In this document: positions 43,340-52,170 of the stretch, piece by piece | Layout of the letters: each line of letters begins with the position of its first letter | Numbering within the stretch: position 1 is the stretch's first letter | NCBI RefSeq assembly: GCF_012689525.1 | Contig: NZ_CP051515.1 | Span: forward strand, 682,001-746,000 | Direction: 5' to 3' | Source: Paraburkholderia aromaticivorans | Lineage (GTDB): Bacteria > Pseudomonadota > Gammaproteobacteria > Burkholderiales > Burkholderiaceae | Length of the DNA stretch: 64,000 nucleotides | Translations under genes and position numbers: made by a program | Notes under the pieces: generated by a model | The model's input: only the letters and a program-made list of their open reading frames with translations | Database searches by the model: none | What the model was told of the DNA's origin: nothing

Positions 43340-44988
43340 ACACGCCCGCTACCCTTCGCGCGCTGATCGACGAGCGCGCCGCGCAGCATCCGGACAAGCC
43401 CTTCCTGCTCGCCGCGCTCGACGACGATGAAACACCGGTCCCTGATCGGCGCGCGACCGTCCTGACGTTTCGCGAATTGCGCGACGACTGCCGCGTGCTG
43501 GAGGCACGCTTCAGGGACGCCGGTCTGCAGCCGGGCGACGTCATTTCGGTGTTCATGGGCAACGGCATTCAGACGGCCCGTCTACTGCTCGCGGCCATGT
43601 ACAGCGGGCTTGTCGCCAATCCGCTCAATCTCTTGTGCCAGCCCTCACAGGTGCGCTATATCGTCGATCATTCCGATACGCGGATGATCTTCGCCGCGAG
43701 TGACACGCAGGCTGTGATCGGCACAGCCGTGGCCGAATTGCGCGCGGCTGGGCTGACGCGTGAGATCGCGCTGATCCAAACCGAACCGGACGACGCCGAA
43801 CCGCCTTCGCTCGTAAAGCGCGAGCCGGCTATGGCCGAAGCCGCAGCCCATGGCGCGAGCGCTGCTGCCGCGCCAGCGTTCGCGACGCGCAGCACGCCTC
43901 GGCACACAGTAGACGCCGCAACGTCACATGAGCCCACAGCAGACGATGTCGCGTTGCTGATGTACACCTCAGGCACCACAGGCACGCCCAAAGGCGTCCT
44001 GCTGACGCATCGCAACCTGGTGGCGAACGCACGCAACATCAGCGCCGAACACCGGCTGACGTCGGACGATCGCGTGCTCGCGTCGTTGCCGCTTTATCAC
44101 ATCAACGGTCTGGTCGTGACGCTGCTCGCGCCGCTGTTTCATGGCGGATCGGCGGTCATGACGTCGCGCTTCTCCGCCCGCACGTTCTGGCGCGACGTCG
44201 CGCTGCATGCCTGCACGTGGATCAACGTGGTGCCGACGATCGTCGCCTATCTGCTCAACGCCGACGAAGCGTGCACTTACGATCTGTCGGCGCTGAAGTT
44301 TTGCCGCAGCGCGTCGGCCGCATTGCCCGTCGATCATCATCGCGCGTTCGAGGCGCGGTTCGGGATCGGCGTGATCGAAACCATGGGCATGACGGAAACC
44401 GCCGCGCCAATCTTCAGTAATCCGTATGAAATGGACCGGCGGCGGGTCGGCAGCATCGGCCTGCCTTCGGGTGGCGAAGCGAGAGTGATCGATCGAGAAG
44501 GGCGCGAATGCGCCGCCAACGAATGCGGCGAGCTGGTGTTGCGCGGCGAGCAGGTGATGGGCGGCTATTACAAGCGGCCCGAAGAAACGGCCGCTGCCTT
44601 TACGCCGGACGGCTGGCTGCGCACCGGCGACCTCGGTTATCGCGACGCGGACGGCTACTTCTACATCAACGGCCGCGCCAAGGAACTGATCATCAAGGGC
44701 GGCGAAAACATTGCGCCGCGCGAAATCGACGAGGCGTTGTTGCGTCATCCCGGTGTGCTGGATGCTGCGGCTGTCGGCGTGCCCGATCCGGCATACGGCC
44801 AGGAGATCGTCGCCTTCGTGGTGCCGCGCACGAGCGACGGACGCAGCGCGCCCGACCCGGCGGATCTGCGCGAGCACTGCGTGCGCGAACTCGGGCGCTA
44901 CAAGACGCCGAAAGAGTTTCGCTTCGTCGATGAACTGCCGCGCGGACCTTCCGGGAAAGTGCAGCGGCTCAAGCTGGTGCCCAGCTGA
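43336..44988 (+). CDS. sauT: Sulfoacetate:CoA ligase (AMP-forming)
   Basis: The 550-residue ANL-family ligase has the phosphate loop LMYTSGTTGTPKGV (about residue 210), MGMTETAAPIF, GWLRTGDLGYRDADGYFYINGRAKELIIKGGENI and the catalytic Lys in GPSGKVQRLKL. An Ala/Pro-rich linker (about residues 155-200) precedes the P-loop and is longer than usual. In the sau context it activates imported sulfoacetate to sulfoacetyl-CoA for SauS. It starts within the sauS stop codon (4-bp overlap). Confidence 0.86.
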   Translation: MNTPATLRALIDERAAQHPDKPFLLAALDDDETPVPDRRATVLTFRELRDDCRVLEARFRDAGLQPGDVISVFMGNGIQTARLLLAAMYSGLVANPLNLLCQPSQVRYIVDHSDTRMIFAASDTQAVIGTAVAELRAAGLTREIALIQTEPDDAEPPSLVKREPAMAEAAAHGASAAAAPAFATRSTPRHTVDAATSHEPTADDVALLMYTSGTTGTPKGVLLTHRNLVANARNISAEHRLTSDDRVLASLPLYHINGLVVTLLAPLFHGGSAVMTSRFSARTFWRDVALHACTWINVVPTIVAYLLNADEACTYDLSALKFCRSASAALPVDHHRAFEARFGIGVIETMGMTETAAPIFSNPYEMDRRRVGSIGLPSGGEARVIDREGRECAANECGELVLRGEQVMGGYYKRPEETAAAFTPDGWLRTGDLGYRDADGYFYINGRAKELIIKGGENIAPREIDEALLRHPGVLDAAAVGVPDPAYGQEIVAFVVPRTSDGRSAPDPADLREHCVRELGRYKTPKEFRFVDELPRGPSGKVQRLKLVPS

Positions 44989-45122
44989 CGCGGCGCCGCC
45001 CGCGAGCGGGCAGGGCGCGGGCGGAGACACATCGGCAGTCGCAGTGCGGTAAGTCGGACGGCCGCTCGCGGCCATCGTCGAGACGCATTAGAGATCGATA
45101 CATACAATAGAAAGGAGACAGC

Positions 45123-46505
45123 ATGGAAACGCGTATCCGGCGTGTCAAGACACGCCATATCATCCTGGCGGTCATGTGCCTGATGTACTTCATTTCGTAC
45201 ATCGATCGCGTGAACATTGCGGTGGCCGGTCCGTTGATTCGTCACGAAATGGGACTCACGACCGTTCAGCTCGGCCTGGTGTTCTCGGCCTTCGCTTATC
45301 CGTATGCGGCCATGCAGGTCATCGGCGGCTGGCTCGCCGACAAGTACGGGCCGAAACTGGTGCTCACCGTGCTGTCGCTGATCTGGGGCGTGGCCACGCT
45401 CGCCACCGGTTTCGCGGGCAGCGTCACCATGCTGGTTGTGATGCGCTTCGCGCTCGGCATCGGCGAAGGCGGCGCGTTTCCTACCGCGACGCGCGCCTTC
45501 ACCTACTGGATGCCGGTGGCCGAGCGCGGTTTCGCGCAAGGCATCACGCACAGCTTCGCGCGTCTGGGCGGCGCGATCACGCCGCCGCTCGTGCTGGCCG
45601 TGGTGGCGACCGGCGGCTGGCGCGACGCGTTCATTCTGCTCGGCATCGCGAGCCTCGCGTGGACCGTGCTCTACCTGTTCGTATTCACGAATTCGCCGGA
45701 ACAGAACCGGCGCATCACGCCCGAGGAAACCGCGGAAATCGGCTACCGCGCCGGCGATTGCGATCGCGCCAAACATGCGGCTACGCCGTGGCGCAAACTC
45801 GTGCGCCGCATGTGGCTCGTCACGTTTGTCGACTTCTGCTATGGCTGGCTGTTGTGGGTCTATCTGACCTGGCTGCCGTCCTATCTGCGCGAGTCGCGTG
45901 GATTCGATCTCAAGCAACTGGCGCTCTTCACCGCACTGCCGCTGCTGGCTGGCGTGGTCGGCGACACGCTCGGCGGCGTCGTCTCGGACAAGCTCTACAA
46001 GATCACGGGCCGCTTGCGCTTCGCGCGCTGCGCGGTGCTGGTGGTGGGCATGGGAGGCTCGCTGGTGTTTCTGCTGCCGATGGTGTCCGCCACCGATCCG
46101 CTCACGGCCGTGTGGTTCCTGTCGGCTTCGTTCTTCTTCCTCGAAATTACGAACCCGGTGTTGTGGACGTTGCCGCTCGACATCGCCGGCAAGTATGCGG
46201 GCACCGCCGGCGGCATGATGAACACGGGCTTCGGCGTGGCGGGGATGATATCGCCGGTGGTGTTTGGCTATCTGATCGAGAAGACCGGCAGCTACAACGT
46301 GCCGTTCAATATCTCCGCGGGCCTGCTCGCGGTCGGTATCCTGGCCGCACTCTTCATCGACACCAGCAAGACCGTCGAGGCCGATGAGGAGCGCGAGCGC
46401 GCCGAGGGCGTGGAGTTGGGCGGCATGCCGTCTTTCCTGCACGCAGGCGCGGGTGTGAGGCTGGAGCGCCATCACTTGCGCCGGCCGTTGCGTTGGCGCA
46501 AGTGA
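45123..46505 (+). CDS. sauU: MFS transporter, probable sulfoacetate uptake carrier SauU
   Basis: The 460-residue carrier has 12 helices of the anion:cation symporter type (VMCLMYFISYIDRVNIAVAGPLI near the start, GWLADKYGPKLVLTVLSLIWG at loop 2-3, LGIGEGGAFPTATRAFTYWMP in helix 4). AAAGGAGACAGC precedes the ATG. It follows sauT after 134 bp. The hydrophilic tail is about 35 residues long and rich in Glu and Arg. It completes the SauR-S-T-U set for sulfoacetate. Confidence 0.82.
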   Translation: METRIRRVKTRHIILAVMCLMYFISYIDRVNIAVAGPLIRHEMGLTTVQLGLVFSAFAYPYAAMQVIGGWLADKYGPKLVLTVLSLIWGVATLATGFAGSVTMLVVMRFALGIGEGGAFPTATRAFTYWMPVAERGFAQGITHSFARLGGAITPPLVLAVVATGGWRDAFILLGIASLAWTVLYLFVFTNSPEQNRRITPEETAEIGYRAGDCDRAKHAATPWRKLVRRMWLVTFVDFCYGWLLWVYLTWLPSYLRESRGFDLKQLALFTALPLLAGVVGDTLGGVVSDKLYKITGRLRFARCAVLVVGMGGSLVFLLPMVSATDPLTAVWFLSASFFFLEITNPVLWTLPLDIAGKYAGTAGGMMNTGFGVAGMISPVVFGYLIEKTGSYNVPFNISAGLLAVGILAALFIDTSKTVEADEERERAEGVELGGMPSFLHAGAGVRLERHHLRRPLRWRK

Positions 46506-46551
46506 GACGAGTGGCGTGAGTGACGAGAGTGGCGCAAGTTACGGAGGTCTC

Positions 46552-46605
46552 GCAATTCACGCAATTCACGCAATTCACGCAATTCACGCAATTCACGCAA
46601 TTCAC
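46552..46605. repeat. Six perfect tandem copies of a 9-bp unit (GCAATTCAC)
   Basis: The unit repeats six times without error right after sauU (stop at 46505), followed by a partial GCAAG. Degenerate GTGGCGYGAGTGACGAG-type sequence precedes it. Being 9 bp, the unit keeps a frame (Cys-Val-Asn on the minus strand), but no credible gene uses it. It looks like a recent slippage array in the gap between two convergent genes. Confidence 0.9.
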
Positions 46606-46638
46606 GCAAGGCGGGCGCATGGGCAGCGCCCGCCGCTT

Positions 46639-47559
46639 TCATTTGGCGGCTGGCTTGAGTGCGCGTAAGCGCCAGATCAGGCTTGACGTGTCGAACCGAT
46701 TGCCGCCGAGCGCCTGCACGTCCGCATAGAATTGATCGACGAGCGCCGTCACCGGCAAGGACGCGCCATTGCGCTTCGCTTCGTCCAGGCAGAAGCCGAG
46801 GTCCTTGCGCATCCAGTCGACAGCAAAGCCGTAATCGAACTTGCCGTCGATCATGGTTTTGCCGCGATTGTCCATCTGCCAACTCGCCGCCGCGCCTTTG
46901 CCGATCACTTCCAGCACTAGCGGCATGTCGAGACCCGCAAGCTGGCCGAAGTTGATCGCCTCAGACAGTCCCTGCACCATGCCGGCGATGGCGATCTGGT
47001 TGACCATCTTCGCCAGTTGGCCGGCGCCCACGGCCCCGATCAGCGTGACGGCCGCCGCGTAGTGCGCGAGGACTGGTGACGCCTGCTCGAAGACGGCGGG
47101 CTCGCCGCCGCACATGATCGTCAACTTGCCGTTCTGCGCGCCGGACTGGCCGCCCGACACGGGCGCGTCGATGAAATGCAGATCTTTCTGACCAGCGATT
47201 TCCGCGAGTTCGCGCGCGACGTTCGCCGACGCTGTCGTGTGATCGACGAATGCGGTATTGGACGCCATGCCCGCAAACGCGCCGTCATCGCCGAGCGTAA
47301 TGCTGCGCAAATCGTCGTCGTTGCCGACGCAGGCGAGAATCAGGTCGGCACCGTTTGCCGCCTCACGCGGCGTGTTCGCGGCCCGGCCGCCATACTCCGA
47401 CACCCACTGCTGCGCTTTCGACGCGGTCCGGTTGTACACGGTCACGTCGAGACCCGCTTTCGCGAGATGGCCGGCCATGGGATAGCCCATCACACCGAGG
47501 CCGAGAAAGGCGACGCGGCGAACGGCGGCGGTGGAGGGCTGCGCGGTGGGATGATTCAT
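46639..47559 (-). CDS. Beta-hydroxyacid dehydrogenase (GarR/MmsB/GlxR-like)
   Basis: This 306-residue NAD(P)-dependent dehydrogenase has VAFLGLGVMGYPMAGHLAKAG (Rossmann motif), DAPVSGGQSGAQNGKLTIMCGG (substrate motif) and the catalytic Lys in GAGQLAKMVNQ near residue 185. DKDLGFCLDEA-like sequence closes the helical domain. Family members reduce tartronate semialdehyde, 3-hydroxyisobutyrate semialdehyde or 3-sulfolactaldehyde. The position beside sulfonate genes is suggestive only. It converges on sauU. Confidence 0.82.
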   Translation of the reverse strand: MNHPTAQPSTAAVRRVAFLGLGVMGYPMAGHLAKAGLDVTVYNRTASKAQQWVSEYGGRAANTPREAANGADLILACVGNDDDLRSITLGDDGAFAGMASNTAFVDHTTASANVARELAEIAGQKDLHFIDAPVSGGQSGAQNGKLTIMCGGEPAVFEQASPVLAHYAAAVTLIGAVGAGQLAKMVNQIAIAGMVQGLSEAINFGQLAGLDMPLVLEVIGKGAAASWQMDNRGKTMIDGKFDYGFAVDWMRKDLGFCLDEAKRNGASLPVTALVDQFYADVQALGGNRFDTSSLIWRLRALKPAAK

Positions 47560-47578
47560 TGGGGCTCCGTGGTATGGG

Positions 47579-47825
47579 CTGGGTTTGGGTGGGGCAATCA
47601 TTATGACAAGGCCCGGCATTTTTCGCCGCGACGCCCCGTTGTGCCACCGACCTCATCCGCGCTACCGCCGAAGACGACAGAAATCTCATTCTTCCGCCAT
47701 GTTGGCATGGCGGCAGGGCCGCAGCATCGGTCGCACCTCGTCAATACGTCGCCTCACCATGCTCACCCGCAACCTTGCAGCCGTACTTGCGATCGCTGCG
47801 ATGAATCCGGCCTTCGCGCAATCCG
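47579..47825 (+). repeat. Direct repeat copy A: czcC promoter and signal-peptide segment, orphaned
   Basis: About 247 bp match 56233-56481 in the same orientation, with roughly 30 differences by eye. The shared part starts at CTGGGTTTGG, runs through the untranslated leader and ends in the AFAQS signal-peptide codons. Copy B leads into an intact czcC; copy A runs into unrelated decayed DNA. The two copies bracket about 8.4 kb. Confidence 0.85.
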
Positions 47826-47848
47826 TTGAGCGCTGCCCACGCTCCTAA
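47759..47848 (+). pseudogene. czcC 5' remnant (signal peptide only)
   Basis: The ATG at 47759 opens MLTRNLAAVLAIAAMNPAFAQS, nearly identical to the signal peptide of the intact CzcC at 56415. It then diverges and stops after 29 codons at 47848. It is the coding end of repeat copy A and is not a functional gene. Confidence 0.8.
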
Positions 47849-48217
47849 CGAAATTTTGGCCTGTCACCTACCTTGGCTATGGCTGCGATGGCAGGCAGGA
47901 ATTTGGCGCCCCGGCTGAATCATTTCATGCACCGCATAGGCGAACGTCCGTCAGTTCACGCGGCCCTGGCTGCGGAGGCGGAGCCAGAAGGCCGATAAGC
48001 GGTTGGAGCTAACGCTGCTACCGATGCTCGCGCTACAGCACAGACTCGTACAGTTCGAGCGCGGGCTCTGAGTAACCCGGCACGCAGTGTCGGGGCGGAG
48101 CGCGAGCTCGGTGCGCCCAACCGTTAGGTATGCAACTTAATCCCCTCATTCTTGATCGAAACTAGGCATCCTGAAGATGAAATCCCAGCTCTGACCTCAG
48201 AACAACGCGACGCGTGG
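47849..48217. other. Gene-free stretch (about 370 bp)
   Basis: No frame, RNA gene or convincing hairpin is visible. The segment joins the broken end of repeat copy A to a transposase remnant and is probably residual mobile-element or flanking DNA too decayed to recognise. Confidence 0.5.
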
Positions 48218-48322
48218 CTAGGAGACCGTCCGCAGCATGGCGAACAGCACGTCGCAGCGTCGTCTGGCAAGAGCGATGAGCGCCTGATTGGGTTGTGTTG
48301 CGACAAAATGGACGGGGAAAAT
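48218..48322 (-). pseudogene. IS110/IS1111-type transposase C-terminal remnant
   Basis: On the minus strand a short frame reads QALIALARRRCDVLFAMLRT and then stops at 48218-48220. This is the conserved C-terminal end of IS110-family transposases. An in-frame TAA lies just upstream, so only about 30 codons survive. No flanking inverted repeats are recognisable. Confidence 0.6.
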
Positions 48323-48334
48323 CTTTTATGGTAA

Positions 48335-48450
48335 GGATTCCTGCACCACCAGAGAATAAAGTTGAGCAGCATCTGTTCGCGTGACGTCGTCGTTCTTCAA
48401 CTGTCGTTTCCGGATCATGTGGATTGTCTCAATCGTCCGTTCAGAAAGCG
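48335..48450 (-). pseudogene. IS6-type transposase C-terminal remnant
   Basis: The minus-strand frame reads LSERTIETIHMIRKRQLKND and continues to AAQLYSLVV, matching the C-terminal end of IS6-family transposases (the RTIxxxHMIRKGQ motif). It abuts the stop codon of the DUF3443 gene and the IS110 remnant. A possible N-terminal piece of the same family lies on the other strand at 50291-50440. Confidence 0.6.
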
Positions 48451-49646
48451 TAGTAAGGCCCCGGGCCCGCCGATGTTTCGCGCGAGGCGATCGCTGTATA
48501 GACGCGTCGTCCGAAGAAGAACGGCAAGCCCCAGCCGAAGCCGCTGCTAGTCACGCCGGCCAGATTGTTGAAGGCGTTGTTCGACGACGTGAACAGCGCG
48601 TTCGAATTGCCGATTGCAAACGAGACCGTGTTCGACGTGCCGTCCGTGCCGGTGATCGCGGCGTTCGCGGCCTGAATCGACGTCGGGCAGTACCAGGGGC
48701 CGCACTGCGGGAACTGAGTCGTGCGGAAGAACAGCCCGTTCGAACCGCTGTCGACATAGCTCCGCGAATAAGTCTGCCCGCCGCTCGTGGTGACGACGTA
48801 GCCCGTCACGGAATTCGCCTTGAGGACGCGGGCGCCGTTCAGCATGTTGTTGGCCTGGGTGCCGATGCCGAAGATCATCGAACCCGATACGCTGGCCGCG
48901 CCGGCGTCCGCGATGGCCGGCAGGTCGATCACCACGCCGTTGTCGTCCAGCGCAAAGCGGCTGACCGGATTGGTCACCTGCTGCGCAAGGGCTTGCTTGC
49001 TGGCGAGGCAGACGCCGCTAGCGTTGCAACTGTAATACCAGCGTGGCAGCGCGGCACTGACGCAGCCGCTGCCGCAGTCGGCCGCGAACAGGCCCACGCC
49101 GAGAATACCGTTCGAGCGCAAGCCGGCCACCGTCTGCATGGCGCGGCCGGATCCCGCGCAGTCGGCGGGCACGGTGGGCACCGCCGGGTCGGCGATCGTC
49201 TGGATCGGGATCGACGCGGCCAACTGGCCGGCCATGCGGACGTCCGCGCTGCGCACCGCGCCCCAGGTGTAGCCGCCGCCGAATACCGCGCATTCGCCGG
49301 CGATCCCGCTGTCTGACGCGACTGACGCGACTGACGCGAGCGTGAAGCCCGCCGGTAGCGCGGACGCGAGAATCCTAAGCCCGTGCGAACCGGTGTCGAC
49401 CTGGACATTGTCGATCGTCGCGCAATGGCTGGTGCCGGGCTGGCAGACGGTGACGCTGGTCGTCAGCATGTTGCGCGTCAGATGCGGCGCGGCGGTCACG
49501 GTGATCGGCTGAACTTCGGCGTGTTCGACTGCGGCACGGAGGCGCCTGGGCTCGCGCCCGAGGCCGCCCATAAGCGATTGCCGGTGAGCGTCTTGAGACG
49601 GTACATGCATACTGCCGGGGATATTGCCGCCGGCGGCACGTGCCAT
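48441..49646 (-). CDS. DUF3443-type secreted protein, probably 5'-truncated
   Basis: The open frame allows 401 residues, but family-like sequence starts only near QPITVTAAPHLTRNML (about residue 46). There are two aspartic-protease-like loops, NVQVDTGSHGLRI and SYVDSGSNGLFF, many Gly/Ser/Asn residues, paired Cys, and a terminal aromatic residue. DUF3443 proteins normally begin with a lipoprotein or Sec signal; here the N-terminus is low-quality Arg/Gly-rich sequence abutting the DUF4148 stop (TAATG overlap). I think the 5' end was lost and the gene is probably inactive. Function of the family is unknown. Confidence 0.6.
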   Translation of the reverse strand: MARAAGGNIPGSMHVPSQDAHRQSLMGGLGREPRRLRAAVEHAEVQPITVTAAPHLTRNMLTTSVTVCQPGTSHCATIDNVQVDTGSHGLRILASALPAGFTLASVASVASDSGIAGECAVFGGGYTWGAVRSADVRMAGQLAASIPIQTIADPAVPTVPADCAGSGRAMQTVAGLRSNGILGVGLFAADCGSGCVSAALPRWYYSCNASGVCLASKQALAQQVTNPVSRFALDDNGVVIDLPAIADAGAASVSGSMIFGIGTQANNMLNGARVLKANSVTGYVVTTSGGQTYSRSYVDSGSNGLFFRTTQFPQCGPWYCPTSIQAANAAITGTDGTSNTVSFAIGNSNALFTSSNNAFNNLAGVTSSGFGWGLPFFFGRRVYTAIASRETSAGPGPYYAF

Positions 49647-49918
49647 TACTTTGCCGTGAGGCTGTCATGCCGGTCCATTGGAGGTGCCATTTCGCCGCCA
49701 TGCGAAGAAATTGCGTGTAGCTGCTTGTTGCGGGCAATCGTGCTGGCGTCTGCCGGGTATCGTGTCCTGGTGGTTGGAATCACGCCATCGTGTTGTGCTT
49801 GAACCAATTCCTGTTTCACCTCCGCGCGAGATTTGCCTTGTGCCTGCGCAACTTGTGAGGCCACACCGATCGTAGAAATGGCAGCGGCGCAGAGAATGAA
49901 GAGTCTTGCGGTATTCAT
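49646..49918 (-). CDS. DUF4148 small secreted protein, copy 1
   Basis: The 90-residue protein has a signal peptide (MNTARLFILCAAAISTIGVASQVAQAQG), then KSRAEVKQELVQAQHDGVIP and RYPADASTIARNK. This is the DUF4148 motif common in Burkholderia. Two paralogues lie at 51759 and 52171. The function is unknown; these are small periplasmic or secreted proteins, often stress-induced. A ribosome-binding GGAG precedes the ATG. Confidence 0.75.
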   Translation of the reverse strand: MNTARLFILCAAAISTIGVASQVAQAQGKSRAEVKQELVQAQHDGVIPTTRTRYPADASTIARNKQLHAISSHGGEMAPPMDRHDSLTAK

Positions 49919-50290
49919 ATTGAAATCTCCTTTGTGACGACCGCCGTTCGGCGATTCGCGAGACTAGTATGAATCTCAGGCGGTGTGCCATCGCGATCGA
50001 AACATGAGAAAAATGTCAGAACAGGCGGCATCGGCGAGGCGTCAATCGTGGCCGCCTGCATGATGTTTTTGTCACATTGGGACGAGATGTCTTTTATAAA
50101 TAAGTAAGCCTTATTGATTGAACAGGACGGCATTCCAGACATTGGGCCCAGCGGTGTCCATGAGCTCGCCACTGTTATAGGGCGAGGTTCAAACCAAGGG
50201 TAACGCGGGACGGCTGATGGCGCCGTGATGGCCGATCGTGGCAGCCCATTTCAAGTCGTGGTGCGTGCGCGAGTCGATCTGGAATGAAGC
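49919..50290. other. Intergenic region (about 370 bp), promoter of the DUF4148 gene
   Basis: No gene is visible. An AT-rich patch around 50090-50115 (TCTTTTATAAATAAG) could hold the promoter for the minus-strand DUF4148 gene. The right half passes into the IS6-like remnant. Confidence 0.4.
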
Positions 50291-50440
50291 GATGAAGAAG
50301 ACGAAATCGCTTATCACGGCCATCGCTTGCCGGCTTTCGTCATCAGCTGCGCGGTTCGCTCGTATTTCCGGTTCGACCGGAGCCTCCGCGAGATCGAGCA
50401 GTTGCTGCTCGAACGAGGCATCTTTTACTGTTGCTCATCA
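50291..50440 (+). pseudogene. IS6-type transposase N-terminal remnant
   Basis: The frame DEIAYHGHRLPAFVISCAV followed by RSYFRFDRSLREIEQLLLERGI matches the N-terminal DNA-binding region of IS6-family transposases (HRFPxxIIxxAVWLYFRFxLSLRDVEELLAERGI). It then loses the family pattern within 10 codons. No terminal inverted repeats are visible. It lies 150 bp upstream of a disrupted porin gene. Confidence 0.6.
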
Positions 50441-50587
50441 CCAGGCATCGGTTTGATTTGGATCGCCACTTTATCCGATCCGATAGGCCTATTTGCTCGA
50501 GAACCGGCTCCCGAAAGGACGGCATATTTTGGCATCGTCGATCGGGTGCCGCGTCATGCCCGGGCCAGTTCCTGCTCGCGAAAGTAC

Positions 50588-51500
50588 ATGACGAAAAACC
50601 TTGTCCTTGCAGGCATTCTCGGTGCATTTGCCATGAGCACACACGCGCAGTCCAGCATGACCCTCTACGGCCCCCTTGACGCCGGCATGATCTACGCGAA
50701 CAACGCCGGCGGGAATAGTGTGTGGCAGTTGGGCAGCGGTGCGCTTTCGTACAACTATTTCGGTTTGCACGGCGTCGAAGATCTCGGCGGCGGGCTGAAG
50801 GCGATTTTCAAGCTGGAAAGCGGTTTCGCTATCAACAGCGGCCGCATTCGCAATGGCGATTTCCTCAACCGTCAGGCCTGGGTCGGCCTGTCGCGCATGG
50901 AGCGCCGGCGCGACGTACGGAAACGGTCCGTTCAACGTCGCAGCGGGCTACTTGCAGACGAACCACTCGGGCAGCCTTGGTGCAGCGAATAGCGCGGCCT
51001 CGGCCGACGGGAATATCTCGGCACGTCTGCAGCGCACCTATGGTGTCGGCGCGAACTACGCGTACGGCCCGGCGCGAGCTGGCTTCGTGTGGTCGCACTC
51101 GCAGATCGACGGCCTCGCAAGTCTTGCGAGCGGGGGTGGTGCCCTGCCGGGGCTCAACGGTCTGAACCTGCACCTGGACAACTACGAAATCAACGGCGCC
51201 TACAATATGACGCCTGCTCTCGCGTTGGTCGGCTCGTACACATTCACCGACGGTACGGTGACGGGCACAGGTAACGGCGATAACTCGCCGACGTGGCACA
51301 CGTTCCTTGTTGGCGCTGACTACTCGCTCGGCAGGCGTACCGACGTGTACGTGGCGGGCGTCTACCAGCACGCTTCGGGATCGCTCGGTTACAACGCGAA
51401 CGGTATCCCCATCGCCAACGTGGCAGCGATCAACATGCTTTCGCCGTCGACCACGGACAATCAGTTTGCCGCAACGGTCGGCTTGCGCCACAGATTCTAA
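50588..51500 (+). pseudogene. Gram-negative porin, disrupted by frameshift and internal deletion
   Basis: The 5' part (from ATG 50588) encodes a signal peptide ending in STHAQSS, then TLYGPLDAGMIYANNAGG and GLHGVEDLGGGLKAIFKLESGF, the start of a Burkholderia trimeric porin. Near 50895 the reading frame breaks at WVGLSRM. The C-terminal half resumes in another frame with AGATYGNGPFNVAAGYLQ and ends in the hallmark GLRHRF. A porin of this type should have about 60 more residues (strands and loop L3) at the junction, so this is a deletion plus frameshift and not a simple sequencing slip. Confidence 0.82.
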
Positions 51501-51758
51501 TTGCACTCCACCCGGGCAGGCGATGGAGCGCTCCACTTCTCCCTGTCCCTTCGAAGCACACATCTCGCGCATCAAACGCTGCATCGGCGAGCGCCTGCTG
51601 ACGCACAAGCCATTGGCAACGCAAGCAACAAAGTGTGACGCGCGTATGACTGTGCGGCCCTCCTGACAAAAACATCATGTTGCAATCATGCTGACGCTCC
51701 CTCCGCGAGCCAAACTGGAGTCAAGTTAATAACGACACCGGGTTGAAAGGAGGTTCAG

Positions 51759-52082
51759 ATGGAGTTTCGAAAAGTACTTGTTATTGGCCTGTTTAGCGTT
51801 TTTTTATCCCCGCTGGCACTCGCAGACGCAGGGCAGGCGTCTCCAAGGTATGTCCCCGTCGAAGGTTATGGCGGCGCACCGGAAACAACTATGTCGTCGG
51901 GTGCGGCACCGGCGGTCAAACCGGCGCGTCAGGGGAAAACACGCGCCGAAGTTCGCCAGGAGCTCATTCAGGCATATAGGGACGGTCTCATAGCGACGAC
52001 GGAAGCCGACTATCCGCCGAGCAGACGGACTATCGAGCGCAATAAGGCACTGTTTGCCGAATCCGAACGCTACTTCAAGTAA
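51759..52082 (+). CDS. DUF4148 small secreted protein, copy 2
   Basis: The 107-residue product has a signal peptide (VLVIGLFSVFLSPLALADAG), then a low-complexity Gly/Ala/Pro linker and the DUF4148 motif KTRAEVRQELIQAYRDGLI with DYPPSRRTIERNK. An excellent AAAGGAGG lies 7 bp before the ATG. It is paralogous to the genes at 49646 and 52171. The 258-bp gap upstream holds no gene and probably contains its promoter. Confidence 0.8.
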   Translation: MEFRKVLVIGLFSVFLSPLALADAGQASPRYVPVEGYGGAPETTMSSGAAPAVKPARQGKTRAEVRQELIQAYRDGLIATTEADYPPSRRTIERNKALFAESERYFK

Positions 52083-52170
52083 TCGGCAGGCGCTCGTGTT
52101 CCTCTCATCGTTGTCTCTCGCACCAACCCGCGCGCATGCGCGACATTATTCGACAGTCACGGAATCGCAT

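Noticed and set aside
46552..46605. CRISPR array
   Set aside because: The units are 9 bp and contiguous, with no spacers and no cas genes.
46354..46620. Minus-strand peptide with repeated Cys-Val-Asn units
   Set aside because: It arises only because the 9-bp tandem array keeps a frame. It has no ribosome-binding site or family match and overlaps the end of sauU.
48124..48372. An 82-residue minus-strand gene
   Set aside because: It is read in the wrong frame across the IS6 and IS110 remnants, which explain the conserved residues.
50327..50992. A 221-residue plus-strand protein
   Set aside because: It is an accidental fusion of the IS6-like remnant, intergenic DNA and the 5' half of the broken porin. 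The porin signal peptide starts at 50588.
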